In this document: piece by piece, positions 8,237 through 16,667 of the stretch | How positions within the stretch are numbered: position 1 is the stretch's first letter | How the letters are laid out: every line of letters starts with the position of its first letter | Assembly (NCBI RefSeq): GCF_000444875.1 | Contig: NC_021985.1 | Span: forward strand, 4,360,170 to 4,424,169 | DNA: 64,000 bases | From: Streptomyces collinus Tu 365 | Lineage (GTDB): Bacteria > Actinomycetota > Actinomycetes > Streptomycetales > Streptomycetaceae | Direction: 5' to 3' | Program-made: the position numbers and the translations under genes | The notes under the pieces: model-generated | Told to the model about the DNA's origin: nothing | What the model saw: only the letters and a program-made list of their open reading frames with translations | The model's database searches: none

Positions 8237-8692
8237 ATGGGAGATCATCTTGAGATACGCCGTGCGACCGCGGCCGACGTCCCCGCGATCGTCGGCATGC
8301 TCGCCGATGACCCGCTGGGCGCCCAGCGCGAGTCGCCCGACGACATGACCCCGTACCTGGCAGCGCTGGAACGACTGGCCGCGGACCCCAACCAGCACGT
8401 CGTCGTGGCCGTCCGCGAGGGCCGTGTCGTGGGCACCCTCCAGCTGACGGTCGTCCCCGGACTCTCTCGCAAGGGAGCGACCCGCTCGATCATCGAGGGC
8501 GTGCGCGTCCACGCCGACGAGCGCGGCAGCGGTCTGGGCACCCGGCTCATCGAGTGGGCGGTCGAGGAATCCCGGCGGCAGGAGTGCCAACTGGTGCAGC
8601 TGACCTCCGACAACAGCCGCACCGACGCCCACCGCTTCTACGAGCGGCTCGGCTTCACCGCCTCGCATGTGGGCTTCAAGCTCCCGCTCTGA
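8237..8692 (+). CDS. GNAT N-acetyltransferase
   Basis: A 151-residue single-domain GNAT protein. The acetyl-CoA motif A is seen as IIEGVRVHADERGSGLGTRL and the C-terminal motif B as NSRTDAHRFYERLGFTASHVG. Substrate unknown. It starts 9 bp after the MarR stop, which suggests one transcript; a modified drug or metabolite linked to the exporter is conceivable but not supported further. Confidence 0.88.
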   Translation: MGDHLEIRRATAADVPAIVGMLADDPLGAQRESPDDMTPYLAALERLAADPNQHVVVAVREGRVVGTLQLTVVPGLSRKGATRSIIEGVRVHADERGSGLGTRLIEWAVEESRRQECQLVQLTSDNSRTDAHRFYERLGFTASHVGFKLPL

Positions 8693-8757
8693 CCGAGCTG
8701 CGGCCGGTGCTCGCGGGCGGACCCGGGCCCGCTGGGAGACGTAGACGGGGCGCGGGT

Positions 8758-8771
8758 GTTTCACGTGAAAC
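8758..8771. promoter_or_regulatory. parS: parS site
   Basis: Perfect GTTTCACGTGAAAC. The palindrome extends outward to 8753-8776 with GCGGGT/ACCCGC arms, between convergent genes (ends 8692 and 8809), so the same sequence may also act as a terminator hairpin. Confidence 0.92.
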
Positions 8772-8808
8772 ACCCGCTCTCGTGATCAGCCGGTCCTGAC
8801 GCCGGTCG

Positions 8809-10197
8809 TCAGTACGCGATCCCTCGCCAGCCCTCGGGGTCCACCCCACCGGGCACCTCTGCCCCCTGCTCGTACGGCTGCCGGGTGAACACGAACGATC
8901 CGAGGTCCAGGTGGCTCACGGACCCGTCCGGCCGCCGTACGACCCGAAGGCGCTCTCCGGCGTAGTAGCCCTCCAGCCCGGTCCAGGTACCGTCCGTCTC
9001 CGCCCGGAATCGCGCACGGCGGCCGGCTCCGGAGACCGGCCCCAGGGAGATCAGTCCGTCGGCCGTCATCCGCAGGACGAAGGCCTGGGTCCCCCAGTAC
9101 CACGGTCCGGTCAACTCGAGTACCGCCGCGTCGACTTCGGGCAGCGGACGCCACGGCGCGGGAATGCGGGGCTCGGCCTCCGCGACGATACGGAGGAGAT
9201 CGGCCGCCACGGCCGACAGCAGGGGCCCCGAGGTGCAGTTGGCCAGCACCACGGCCGCCACGTCGTCCTCGACGCTGATGCTGAGGTTGGCCAGGAATCC
9301 CGGCAGCGAACCGGAGTGCCCCACGATCAGCCGGCCGCCGCGGTTCTGGATCTGCATGCCCAGGCCGTACGTCGCGCCGTCCACCACGTCGGCGGCCTCG
9401 GCGGGAGCCGCCGGGGTACGCATCTCGCACACCGACTCAGCGCTCAGCACCCGGTCGTCCCCCTGGGCGAGGAAGACGGCGAACCGGGCGAGGTCGGCGG
9501 TGGTGGACCACAGCTGCCCGGCCGGGGCCATCCGGCCGAGGTCCTCGACCGGTTCGGGCAGCAGGGCGTCGGCCCACGGGTGCACGGCCCAGCCACCCGC
9601 GGAGGGCGCCTGCGGCCGGACACCGGTGCGCTCCAGCCCCAGGGGCCGCAGCACCTCCCTCTCCAGCACCTCCTCCCAGGGCGCGCCCCGCAACTCCTCC
9701 ACCAGGGCGCCGAGCAGCGTGTAGCCGGGGTTCGAGTAGTGGTGCCGCCTGCCGACGGGATGGAGCAGGGGACGCTCACCGAGCACATCGTCCAGTCCGG
9801 GCCGCAGCGAGCCCGGAGTGCGCTCCCACCACGGCCCCGGCGTCTCCGCGGCCAGGCCGCCCGTGTGCGCGAGCAGTTCGGCGATGGTCGCCTCCCCCGC
9901 GCCGGTGCCCGGCAGGTACTTCTCCAGCGGGTCACCGAGGTCGAGCACCCCTTCGTCGCGCAGCCGCAGCACCAGGACGGCGGTGAAGGTCTTGGTGATC
10001 GAACCGATCCGGTACTGCACGTTCTCGTCCGGCGCGTGACCGTCCACCGCACTCCGGGCCCCGTGCCACACGGCCCGCCCGTCCCGCACGACCGCCGCGA
10101 CCAGTGAGGGCGCACGTCCTTCGGCCTGCGCGACGGCGATCCGGTGCAGCAACGCCCGCCGCGTGCCGGGCAGCAACTCTTCCTGGTATGTCGTCAT
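8809..10197 (-). CDS. Serine hydrolase of the class C beta-lactamase/DD-peptidase family
   Basis: A 462-residue protein with the catalytic SxxK as SITK near residue 66, a YSN triad element (HHYSNPGYTLLG) and an HSG motif (VGHSGSLPGF) in place of KTG. No signal peptide or membrane segment is seen, so it is likely a cytoplasmic esterase or peptidase rather than a cell-wall enzyme. The C-terminal part from about residue 350 is a small beta-barrel-like domain common in these proteins. The ATG at 10197 was preferred over one 30 bp upstream, as the family domain begins just after it. Substrate unknown. Confidence 0.88.
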   Translation of the reverse strand: MTTYQEELLPGTRRALLHRIAVAQAEGRAPSLVAAVVRDGRAVWHGARSAVDGHAPDENVQYRIGSITKTFTAVLVLRLRDEGVLDLGDPLEKYLPGTGAGEATIAELLAHTGGLAAETPGPWWERTPGSLRPGLDDVLGERPLLHPVGRRHHYSNPGYTLLGALVEELRGAPWEEVLEREVLRPLGLERTGVRPQAPSAGGWAVHPWADALLPEPVEDLGRMAPAGQLWSTTADLARFAVFLAQGDDRVLSAESVCEMRTPAAPAEAADVVDGATYGLGMQIQNRGGRLIVGHSGSLPGFLANLSISVEDDVAAVVLANCTSGPLLSAVAADLLRIVAEAEPRIPAPWRPLPEVDAAVLELTGPWYWGTQAFVLRMTADGLISLGPVSGAGRRARFRAETDGTWTGLEGYYAGERLRVVRRPDGSVSHLDLGSFVFTRQPYEQGAEVPGGVDPEGWRGIAY

Positions 10198-10319
10198 GCC
10201 CCTAGTCCACCGGGCGGGCCGACCCACGTCGAGTTCATTTCCTCCACCCGAATCGGGGCCTGCCGAGCCACCGGCCGAATCCCGGAGCCCCTCCCGGCCG
10301 TTATGAGGACCCGTAGGCC

Positions 10320-10382
10320 CCCGTGCCGCACTCCGTTAACATGTTCGACTCATGGCGATCACCCTCATCGCCCGTGCCGCAC
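10320..10382. repeat. 12-bp direct repeat upstream of the PAP2 gene
   Basis: CCCGTGCCGCAC occurs at 10320-10331 and again at 10371-10382, 51 bp apart. Between the copies lies an AACATGTT palindrome (10338-10345). The spacing and promoter location could indicate a regulator site; function unknown. Confidence 0.4.
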
Positions 10383-10406
10383 GGGAAGGCCACGCCATTC
10401 AGCACG

Positions 10407-10454
10407 ATGAGTAAATTACCTGACCAGGACATAGAAAACCGGCCGAAGAATTGA
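10407..10454 (+). CDS. Possible 15-residue leader peptide with a TTA codon
   Basis: ATG AGT AAA TTA CCT begins a short frame that ends at a TGA overlapping the TTG start of the PAP2 gene (TTGA). The fourth codon is TTA, which is rare in Streptomyces and needs the bldA tRNA. The local sequence is unusually AT-rich. Translational coupling would make the membrane enzyme depend on this peptide. No strong ribosome binding site is visible, so this is speculative. Confidence 0.3.
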   Translation: MSKLPDQDIENRPKN

Positions 10455-11797
10455 CATCGATAACATCGCGGACGTTTTCGCGAATAAACGGGGCCATCGC
10501 ATCCTCGGCATGGCGTCGACCACAGGTGATTCTGTGGGCCGTCGCGGGGGTGACGACTCTCGCGTTCCTCATCGCGCTGGAGATCGCGGCACGGCACTAC
10601 GGCCTGCCGGGGCCGATCACCAACCAGGCGAAGGAAGTGCTCCTCGCCCCCAAGTCGGGTCCGCTGCTGTACGCCAGCATGGCGTTGATGATGGTGGTCC
10701 TGCCACGCCGCCAACGGTGGATCGCGACCGCCGCAGCTGTCGGTATCGACCTCGTCTTCTTCCTGGTGCGCTGGGCGGTCGACGCCAAGATGATGTTCGG
10801 CAACGGCGCGCTGTGGGTCGTCCTGGCCTACGCCGTCATCGCCGTCACCCGCCGCACCGGCCCGGAGCGCGTCCTACTGCTGAAGGGCGTCGGGCTGGCC
10901 CTGCTGCTGGTCACGGGCCGCAAGACCGGTGACGCCTGGCTGCTCATCACGTCCAAGACCCGCCCGACGGTGCTCGACCCGTACGTGGCGACCGCCGACC
11001 ACGCGCTGGGCGACCCGTCGTGGCTCGCGGGCCGGATCGTCCGGGCCACCGGCACCATCGGCTTCCACGTCCTCGACTACGTCTACATCCAGCTCGCGGT
11101 GGCCGCGGTCGTCGTCGCGCTGTACCAGCTGCGCAACGTGGCGGCGGAGGGCCGGTTCCCGCGCCATCACCTGGTGCGTACCTTCCTGGTGATCGGCCTG
11201 CTCGGGCCGGGCATCTACATGATCTTCCCGGTGGTGGGCCCGGTCTTCGCCTACGGCCCCGACGGAGGGCACTGGGCGGTCGCCGACCTGTGGCCGAACA
11301 CCCCGGCCATGAACGCCCCGTACCCCATGCCGTTCGACGGAATCACGCCACGCAATTGCATGCCCAGCCTCCACACGGCATGGGCGACCACGATTTTCGT
11401 GCATTCCCGCAAGGGCCCGCGCGCACTGCGATTCGCCGGCACCTTCTGGCTGATCGCCACGCTCGGGGCGACGCTCGGCTTCGGTTACCACTACGGCGCC
11501 GACATCATCGCCGGTGTGGTGTTCGCGCTCACGATCGAGGCGGCATTGCGCGCCCAGGCACGCGGCTGGGACCGGTCCGCAATTCAACTGATTGTTCACG
11601 GCACGACGGTGTTCGTCGCGCTTCTGCTGTCGTACCGGTATCTCCCGGAGAAGATGGCCGCTCACCCGTGGCTGTTCGGACCGCTTCTCCTGCTGGCCAT
11701 GGTCTCGGTCGTGCACGGCTACATGAGGACCACCAGGCTGTGGGAACCGGCGATCGCGCCGGCGCCCCGGCCGGAACCGCAGCCCGAACCCGCCTGA
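10451..11797 (+). CDS. PAP2/Aur1-type membrane phosphotransferase or phosphatase
   Basis: A 448-residue polytopic membrane protein of the PAP2 superfamily, closest in layout to the Aur1/Ipt1 inositol-phosphoceramide-synthase-like group. The conserved motifs are NCMPSLHTAW (about residue 302) and GFGYHYGADIIAGV (about 342), which hold the catalytic histidines and aspartate. Several hydrophobic segments precede them. Such proteins move or remove phospho-head groups on membrane lipids; substrate unknown. The TTG start is the only sensible one in frame; upstream is the TTGA overlap with a short leader frame. Its 5' end is AT-richer than neighbouring genes. Confidence 0.82.
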   Translation: MTSITSRTFSRINGAIASSAWRRPQVILWAVAGVTTLAFLIALEIAARHYGLPGPITNQAKEVLLAPKSGPLLYASMALMMVVLPRRQRWIATAAAVGIDLVFFLVRWAVDAKMMFGNGALWVVLAYAVIAVTRRTGPERVLLLKGVGLALLLVTGRKTGDAWLLITSKTRPTVLDPYVATADHALGDPSWLAGRIVRATGTIGFHVLDYVYIQLAVAAVVVALYQLRNVAAEGRFPRHHLVRTFLVIGLLGPGIYMIFPVVGPVFAYGPDGGHWAVADLWPNTPAMNAPYPMPFDGITPRNCMPSLHTAWATTIFVHSRKGPRALRFAGTFWLIATLGATLGFGYHYGADIIAGVVFALTIEAALRAQARGWDRSAIQLIVHGTTVFVALLLSYRYLPEKMAAHPWLFGPLLLLAMVSVVHGYMRTTRLWEPAIAPAPRPEPQPEPA

Positions 11798-11802
11798 GAC
11801 AC

Positions 11803-11835
11803 CCGGTGCGAGGCTCCGGGCGCACCGCGCACCGG
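11803..11835. terminator. Hairpin between convergent PAP2 gene and dnaB
   Basis: CCGGTGCG and CGCACCGG form an 8-bp stem with a 17-nt loop in the 39-bp gap between convergent stops. A second CGCACCG copy allows an alternative fold. Confidence 0.45.
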
Positions 11836-11836
11836 A

Positions 11837-13315
11837 TCAGGTCTGGGCCATGTCCACGAAGCGGGAGTAGTGGCCCTGGAAGGCGACGGTGATCGTCGCC
11901 GTGGGTCCGTTTCGGTGCTTGGCGACGATCAGGTCGGCCTCGCCCGCACGGGGGGACTCCTTCTCGTAGGCGTCCTCGCGGTGCAGCAGGATGACCATGT
12001 CGGCGTCCTGCTCGATGGAGCCCGACTCACGCAGGTCCGAGACCATCGGCTTCTTGTCGGTGCGCTGCTCGGGACCACGGTTCAGCTGGGAGAGCGCGAT
12101 GACCGGGATCTCCAGCTCCTTGGCGAGCAGCTTGAGGTTACGGGACATGTCCGAGACCTCCTGCTGACGGCTCTCGGCGCGCTTGGAGCCGCCGGACTGC
12201 ATCAGCTGCAGGTAGTCGATGACGACCAGCTTCAGGTCGTTGCGCTGCTTGAGCCGGCGGCACTTGGCGCGGATCTCCATCATCGACAGGTTCGGCGAGT
12301 CGTCGATGTACAGCGGGGCGGCCGAGACGTCCGGCATACGGCGGGCGAGCCGGGTCCAGTCCTCGTCGGTCATCGTGCCGGACCGCATGTGGTGCAGGGC
12401 GACACGGGCCTCGGCGGACAGCAGGCGCATGGCGATCTCGTTGCGGCCCATCTCGAGCGAGAAGATGACGCTGGGGAGGTTGTGCTTGATCGAGCAGGCC
12501 CGCGCGAAGTCCAGCGCGAGCGTCGACTTACCCATGGCGGGACGGGCCGCGATGACGATCATCTGGCCCGGGTGCAGGCCGTTCGTCAGCGAGTCGAAGT
12601 CGGTGAACCCGGTGGGCACACCCGTCATCTCGCCGCTGCGCGAGCCGATCGCCTCGATCTCGTCGAGGGCCCCCTCCATGATGTCGCCGAGCGGCAGGTA
12701 GTCCTCGCTGGTGCGCTGCTCGGTGACGGCGTAGATCTCGGCCTGGGCGCGGTTGACGATCTCGTCCACGTCGTCGTCGGCCGCGTATCCCATCTGCGTG
12801 ATCCGGGTGCCGGCCTCCACCAGCCGGCGCAGGACCGCGCGCTCGTGCACGATCTCCGCGTAGTACTCGGCGTTCGCCGCCGTCGGTACGGTCTGTACCA
12901 GGGTGTGCAGGTACGACGCCCCGCCGACCTTGTTGATCTCGCCGCGCTTGGTGAGCTCGGCGGCGATGGTGATGGGGTCGGCCGGCTCGCCCTTGGCGTA
13001 GATGTCGAGGATGGCCTGGTAGATCGTCTCGTGGGCCGGCTTGTAGAAGTCGTGGCCCTTGAGGATCTCGACGACGTCGGCGATGGCGTCCTTGGACAGC
13101 AGCATGCCGCCCAGCACGGACTGCTCGGCGTCCAGGTCCTGGGGCGGCACACGCTCGAAGGAGGAGCCCCCGCCGTCCCAGCCGCCGCTCTCCCGGCCCC
13201 GGTCGTGCTGCTCGTCACGACCCCGTCCGCCGTCGCTGCGCCGGCGGGAGGCGGGCAGACGATCGCTGGGCCCGCTGTCGGCCCACGGATCGTCCAAGGG
13301 CTCGGAAATGCTCAC
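11837..13315 (-). CDS. dnaB: Replicative DNA helicase DnaB
   Basis: A 492-residue hexameric 5'-3' helicase. Residues 1-52 are a low-complexity, acidic and glycine-rich tail not found in E. coli DnaB. The N-terminal DnaB domain starts at PPQDLDAEQSVLGGMLL, and the RecA-like C-terminal domain carries Walker A ARPAMGKST (258-266), VVIDYLQLM and ALSQLNRGPEQR. No intein is present. The GTG start follows GGGAGGAGG. It is monocistronic and leftward; the upstream gap holds one perfect and several near DnaA boxes, hinting at DnaA control. Confidence 0.97.
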   Translation of the reverse strand: MSISEPLDDPWADSGPSDRLPASRRRSDGGRGRDEQHDRGRESGGWDGGGSSFERVPPQDLDAEQSVLGGMLLSKDAIADVVEILKGHDFYKPAHETIYQAILDIYAKGEPADPITIAAELTKRGEINKVGGASYLHTLVQTVPTAANAEYYAEIVHERAVLRRLVEAGTRITQMGYAADDDVDEIVNRAQAEIYAVTEQRTSEDYLPLGDIMEGALDEIEAIGSRSGEMTGVPTGFTDFDSLTNGLHPGQMIVIAARPAMGKSTLALDFARACSIKHNLPSVIFSLEMGRNEIAMRLLSAEARVALHHMRSGTMTDEDWTRLARRMPDVSAAPLYIDDSPNLSMMEIRAKCRRLKQRNDLKLVVIDYLQLMQSGGSKRAESRQQEVSDMSRNLKLLAKELEIPVIALSQLNRGPEQRTDKKPMVSDLRESGSIEQDADMVILLHREDAYEKESPRAGEADLIVAKHRNGPTATITVAFQGHYSRFVDMAQT

Positions 13316-13497
13316 CGAGCCACCTCCTCCCGTCCGCGCGGCGGACCTCGCCGTGCCCTCTGTTCTACGGCACGACACTGACAAATGAGAGGCCCAACTC
13401 CGGTTCTGCCGCGTCGGATTTGTGGGCTTTCCCCAGGTCGACGCGAGGAGCGGGCGCCGGACCACGGTAGGCCCCCCGGCACCGTCAGCCAATCTGG

Positions 13498-13586
13498 TTA
13501 TCCACAGGCCATGTGGACGACGGCCCCGATGCTGTGGAGAACCTGCCGAAACCTGTGCACGACCCGGTGGACAGCCCTGTGAACAA
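13498..13586. promoter_or_regulatory. DnaA-box cluster upstream of dnaB
   Basis: TTATCCACA at 13498-13506 matches the DnaA-box consensus. One-mismatch sites on the other strand are TGTGGACGA (13512-13520), TGTGGAGAA (13533-13541) and TGTGAACAA (13578-13586). They lie in the 459-bp gap between dnaB and the divergent MATE gene, which otherwise has no gene. Confidence 0.55.
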
Positions 13587-13737
13587 GCCCTCCCTCATGC
13601 CCATCGAAGGGCCCTGACCTGCTTCTTTACCCTCCACCGCCTGTGCAGAAGAAAAACTTTCCCAGTCGGGCCAAGATCGGCTCGAACGGTGTGCGCATGC
13701 ACACGTGCCGGGATGCGAAGTAAGGACCTCTAAGGCT

Positions 13738-13767
13738 TTGCATCTCTTACCTGTGGACGATTAGATT
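13738..13767 (+). promoter_or_regulatory. Promoter of the MATE gene, possibly leaderless
   Basis: A -35-like TTGCAT (13738-13743) and a -10-like TAGATT (13762-13767) are spaced by 18 bp. Transcription would begin at about 13774-13775, at the ATG itself, and no Shine-Dalgarno sequence is visible, so the mRNA may be leaderless. Confidence 0.45.
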
Positions 13768-13774
13768 AGTGGCC

Positions 13775-15112
13775 ATGACACAGGCTCCAGCGATCCCCCA
13801 GGCCAGACGCCGCCGGCACGACCGAGAGATCATCGCGCTGGCCGTCCCGGCCTTCGGCGCACTCGTCGCGGAGCCCCTGTTCGTCATGGCGGACAGTGCC
13901 ATCGTCGGCCACCTCGGCACCGCCCAGCTCGCCGGTCTCGGGGTCGCCTCGGCCCTTCTCACCACCGCCGTGAGCGTGTTCGTCTTCCTCGCCTACGCCA
14001 CGACGGCCGCCGTCTCCCGGCGCGTCGGCGCGGGCGACCTCCCGGCGGCCATCCGTCAGGGCATGGACGGCATCTGGCTCGCACTGCTGCTGGGCGTGGC
14101 GGTCATCGCGCTCGTCCTCCCGCTGGCACCGGGCATCGTGGACCTCTTCGGCGCTTCCGCCACCGCGGCTCCCCACGCCACCACCTATCTGCGCATCTCC
14201 TCGCTCGGCATCCCGGCCATGCTGATCGTCCTCGCCGCCACCGGGGTGCTGCGCGGTCTGCAGGACACCAGGACCCCGCTGTACGTCGCCGTCGGCGGCT
14301 TCGTCGCCAACGCCGGCCTCAACGCGGGACTGGTCTACGGCGCCGGCCTCGGCATCGCCGGCTCCGCCTGGGGCACCGTCGTCGCGCAGTGCGGAATGGC
14401 AGCTGTCTACCTCACCGTCGTCGTCCGTGGCGCCCGACGGCACGGGGCCTCTCTGCGCCCGGACGCCTCGGGCATCCGGGCCTCGGCCCAGGCCGGTGTA
14501 CCGCTGCTCGTCCGCACCTTGTCGCTGCGCGCGATCCTCATGATCGCCACCGCCGTCGCGGCACGCCTGGGCGACGCCGACATCGCCGCGCACCAGATCG
14601 TCCTGTCCCTGTGGAGCCTGCTGGCCTTCGCTCTCGACGCCATCGCGATCGCCGGCCAGGCCATCATCGGCCGCTACCTCGGCGCGAACGACACCCAGGG
14701 CGCCCGCGAGGCGTGCCGTCGCATGGTCCAGTGGGGCATCGCCACCGGCGTCGTCCTCGGACTGCTCGTGGTGGCCGCCAGGCCGTTGTTCCTCCCGCTG
14801 TTCACGGGCGACTCCGTGGTCCAGGACGCCGCGCTACCGGCCCTGCTGATGGTGGCGCTCTCCCAGCCCGTCTGCGGCATCGTCTTCGTCCTGGACGGCG
14901 TCCTGATGGGCGCCGGGGACGGGCCGTACCTGGCCGGGGCAATGGTCGTCACCCTGGCCGTCTTCGCACCGGTGGCACTGCTCGTCCCCGCCCTGGGCGG
15001 GGGACTGACGGCGCTCTGGGCGGCCATGACCCTGATGATGACAGTCAGGATGCTCACCCTGTGGCTGCGCTCCCGTTCCGGACGGTGGATCGTCACCGGC
15101 GCGACCCGCTGA
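13775..15112 (+). CDS. MATE-family exporter (DinF-like)
   Basis: A 445-residue protein of about 12 membrane segments in two homologous halves, each starting with an LAVPAFGALVAEPLFVMADSA-like or VPLLVRTLSLRAILMIATAV-like segment. It belongs to the DinF branch of the MATE family, which exports cationic compounds using Na+ or H+ gradients. The start may be this ATG or a GTG two codons earlier; the predicted promoter places the transcript start here. A parS site and a strong terminator lie behind it, between it and the convergent ribosomal operon. Confidence 0.88.
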   Translation: MTQAPAIPQARRRRHDREIIALAVPAFGALVAEPLFVMADSAIVGHLGTAQLAGLGVASALLTTAVSVFVFLAYATTAAVSRRVGAGDLPAAIRQGMDGIWLALLLGVAVIALVLPLAPGIVDLFGASATAAPHATTYLRISSLGIPAMLIVLAATGVLRGLQDTRTPLYVAVGGFVANAGLNAGLVYGAGLGIAGSAWGTVVAQCGMAAVYLTVVVRGARRHGASLRPDASGIRASAQAGVPLLVRTLSLRAILMIATAVAARLGDADIAAHQIVLSLWSLLAFALDAIAIAGQAIIGRYLGANDTQGAREACRRMVQWGIATGVVLGLLVVAARPLFLPLFTGDSVVQDAALPALLMVALSQPVCGIVFVLDGVLMGAGDGPYLAGAMVVTLAVFAPVALLVPALGGGLTALWAAMTLMMTVRMLTLWLRSRSGRWIVTGATR

Positions 15113-15139
15113 GCCGACCGCCCGGACAGAGACCGCCCG

Positions 15140-15153
15140 GTTTCACGTGAAAC
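15140..15153. promoter_or_regulatory. parS: parS site
   Basis: Perfect GTTTCACGTGAAAC between the convergent MATE gene and rplI. Confidence 0.92.
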
Positions 15154-15191
15154 ACACGCCGTGCGTAGGGACTCTCCCGGCATGCGACGCG

Positions 15192-15226
15192 GAGAGGGGC
15201 CGCTCCCGTGGGGAGCGGCCCCTCTC
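15192..15226. terminator. Strong bidirectional terminator
   Basis: A perfect 16-bp stem (GAGAGGGGCCGCTCCC and its complement) with a 3-nt GTG loop, followed by CTCAAC. It ends the leftward rpsF-ssb-rpsR-rplI operon and probably the rightward MATE gene. Confidence 0.88.
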
Positions 15227-15254
15227 TCAACTGCTCGACAAGCCGAGCGCGGCG

Positions 15255-15701
15255 TCAGGCGGCGACGACCTCGATGTTGACCTTGGCGGCAACCTCGGGG
15301 TGCAGACGCACGGACGTCTCGTGGGCGCCCAGGGTCTTGATCGGCGCACCGAGCTCGATGCGACGCTTGTCGACCTCGGGGCCACCGGAAGCCTTGATCG
15401 CGGAAGCGACGTCGGCCGGGGTGACGGAGCCGAAGAGACGGCCGGCGTCGCCGGAGCGGACGGCCAGGCGGACCTTCACGCCCTCGAGCTGGGCCTTGAT
15501 CTGGTTGGCCTGCTCGATGGTCTGGATCTCGTGGATCTTGCGGGCGCGGCGGATCTGCTCGACGTCCTTCTCGCCACCCTTGGTCCAGCGGATCGCGAAC
15601 TTCCGCGGGATCAGGTAGTTGCGAGCGTAGCCGTCCTTGACGTCGACGACTTCGCCGGCGGCACCGAGGCCGGAGACCTCGTGGGTGAGGATGATCTTCA
15701 T
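15255..15701 (-). CDS. rplI: 50S ribosomal protein L9
   Basis: A 148-residue protein with the L9 N-terminal RNA-binding domain (MKIILTHEVSGLGAAGEVV, GYARNYLIPRKFA), a long central helix (about 45-75) and the C-terminal domain with RLFGSVTPADVASAI. L9 binds 23S rRNA domain V and supports reading-frame fidelity. It is the last gene of the four-gene operon; 18 bp separate it from rpsR, and an AAGGGAAGGG sequence precedes the ATG. Confidence 0.98.
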   Translation of the reverse strand: MKIILTHEVSGLGAAGEVVDVKDGYARNYLIPRKFAIRWTKGGEKDVEQIRRARKIHEIQTIEQANQIKAQLEGVKVRLAVRSGDAGRLFGSVTPADVASAIKASGGPEVDKRRIELGAPIKTLGAHETSVRLHPEVAAKVNIEVVAA

Positions 15702-15719
15702 TTTTCGGTCACCCTTCCC

Positions 15720-15956
15720 TTAGCGCGCGGTGGACGTGTAGGGCAGCAGCGCCATCTCACGGCTGTTCTTGACGGCCGTGGCGACGTCACGCTGGTGCTG
15801 CGTGCAGTTGCCGGTCACGCGGCGGGCACGGATCTTGCCGCGGTCGGAAATGAACTTCCGCAGCATGTTCGTGTCCTTGTAGTCCACGTACGTGACCTTG
15901 TCCTTGCAGAAAGCGCAGACCTTCTTCTTCGGCTTGCGCACAGGCGGCTTCGCCAT
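15720..15956 (-). CDS. rpsR: 30S ribosomal protein S18, zinc-binding form
   Basis: A 78-residue S18 protein. It retains cysteines at about 14, 17 and 51 and a histidine at about 54 (VCAFC; GNCTQH), so it is the C+ type able to bind zinc. Streptomyces usually also has a cysteine-free paralogue under zinc control elsewhere. S18 pairs with S6 on the 30S platform; rpsF is the first gene of the same operon. Start ATG follows AGGAGATACACC. Confidence 0.98.
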   Translation of the reverse strand: MAKPPVRKPKKKVCAFCKDKVTYVDYKDTNMLRKFISDRGKIRARRVTGNCTQHQRDVATAVKNSREMALLPYTSTAR

Positions 15957-15998
15957 GGTGTATCTCCTGTGTGATCAAGAAGTGGGGTTACGAGCCCT

Positions 15999-16589
15999 TT
16001 AGAAGGGGGGCTCGTCCGAGTAGCCGCCACCGGAACCGCCGGAGCCTCCGCCCCAGCCGCCGCCGCCCTGGTTGCCACCGGCGGGAGCGCCGGTAGCCCA
16101 CGGGTCGTCGGCCGGAGCGCCGCCGCCCTGCTGGCCGCCACCGGGGCCTCCGCCCCAGCCGCCGCCCTGCTGGCCGCCGCCACCGCCGCCGCCGTAACCG
16201 CCCTGGCCACCGCGAGCGCCACCACCGGCGGTCTTGGTGACCTTGGCCGTGGCGTTGCGCAGGCTGGCGCCGACTTCCTCGACGTCCAGTTCGTAGACCG
16301 TGCGCTTGACGCCCTCACGGTCCTCGTAGGACCGCTGCTTCAGCCGGCCCTGCACGATGACGCGCATGCCTCGCTGGAGCGACTCGGCGACGTTCTCCGC
16401 CGCCTGACGCCAGACCGAGCAGGTCAGGAACAGGCTCTCGCCGTCCTTCCACTCGTTCGTCTGGCGGTCGAAGGTGCGGGGGGTGGACGCGACACGGAAC
16501 TTCGCGACCGCCGCACCGGACGGGGTGAAGCGCAGCTCGGGGTCGTCGACAAGATTGCCGACGACCGTGATGACGGTCTCGCCTGCCAT
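15999..16589 (-). CDS. ssb: Single-stranded DNA-binding protein SSB
   Basis: A 196-residue SSB. The OB fold spans about 1-115 (ETVITVVGNLVDDPELRFTP; SLFLTCSVWRQAAENVAES; GRLKQRSYEDREG), followed by a glycine/glutamine-rich disordered tail (about 120-185) and the acidic tip SDEPPF that recruits replication and repair partners. Genes for S6 and S18 flank it, as in most bacteria. RBS GAGAGGTTCCCC precedes the ATG. A second sporulation-type SSB is usual in Streptomyces but is not in this window. Confidence 0.97.
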   Translation of the reverse strand: MAGETVITVVGNLVDDPELRFTPSGAAVAKFRVASTPRTFDRQTNEWKDGESLFLTCSVWRQAAENVAESLQRGMRVIVQGRLKQRSYEDREGVKRTVYELDVEEVGASLRNATAKVTKTAGGGARGGQGGYGGGGGGGQQGGGWGGGPGGGQQGGGAPADDPWATGAPAGGNQGGGGWGGGSGGSGGGYSDEPPF

Positions 16590-16667
16590 GGGGGAACCTC
16601 TCGGCGGGTTTGCTCTGGCTGCTTGGTTGCTGCTACTCGAATCCCGAGATCAGCTGAGCGGGGAAGC

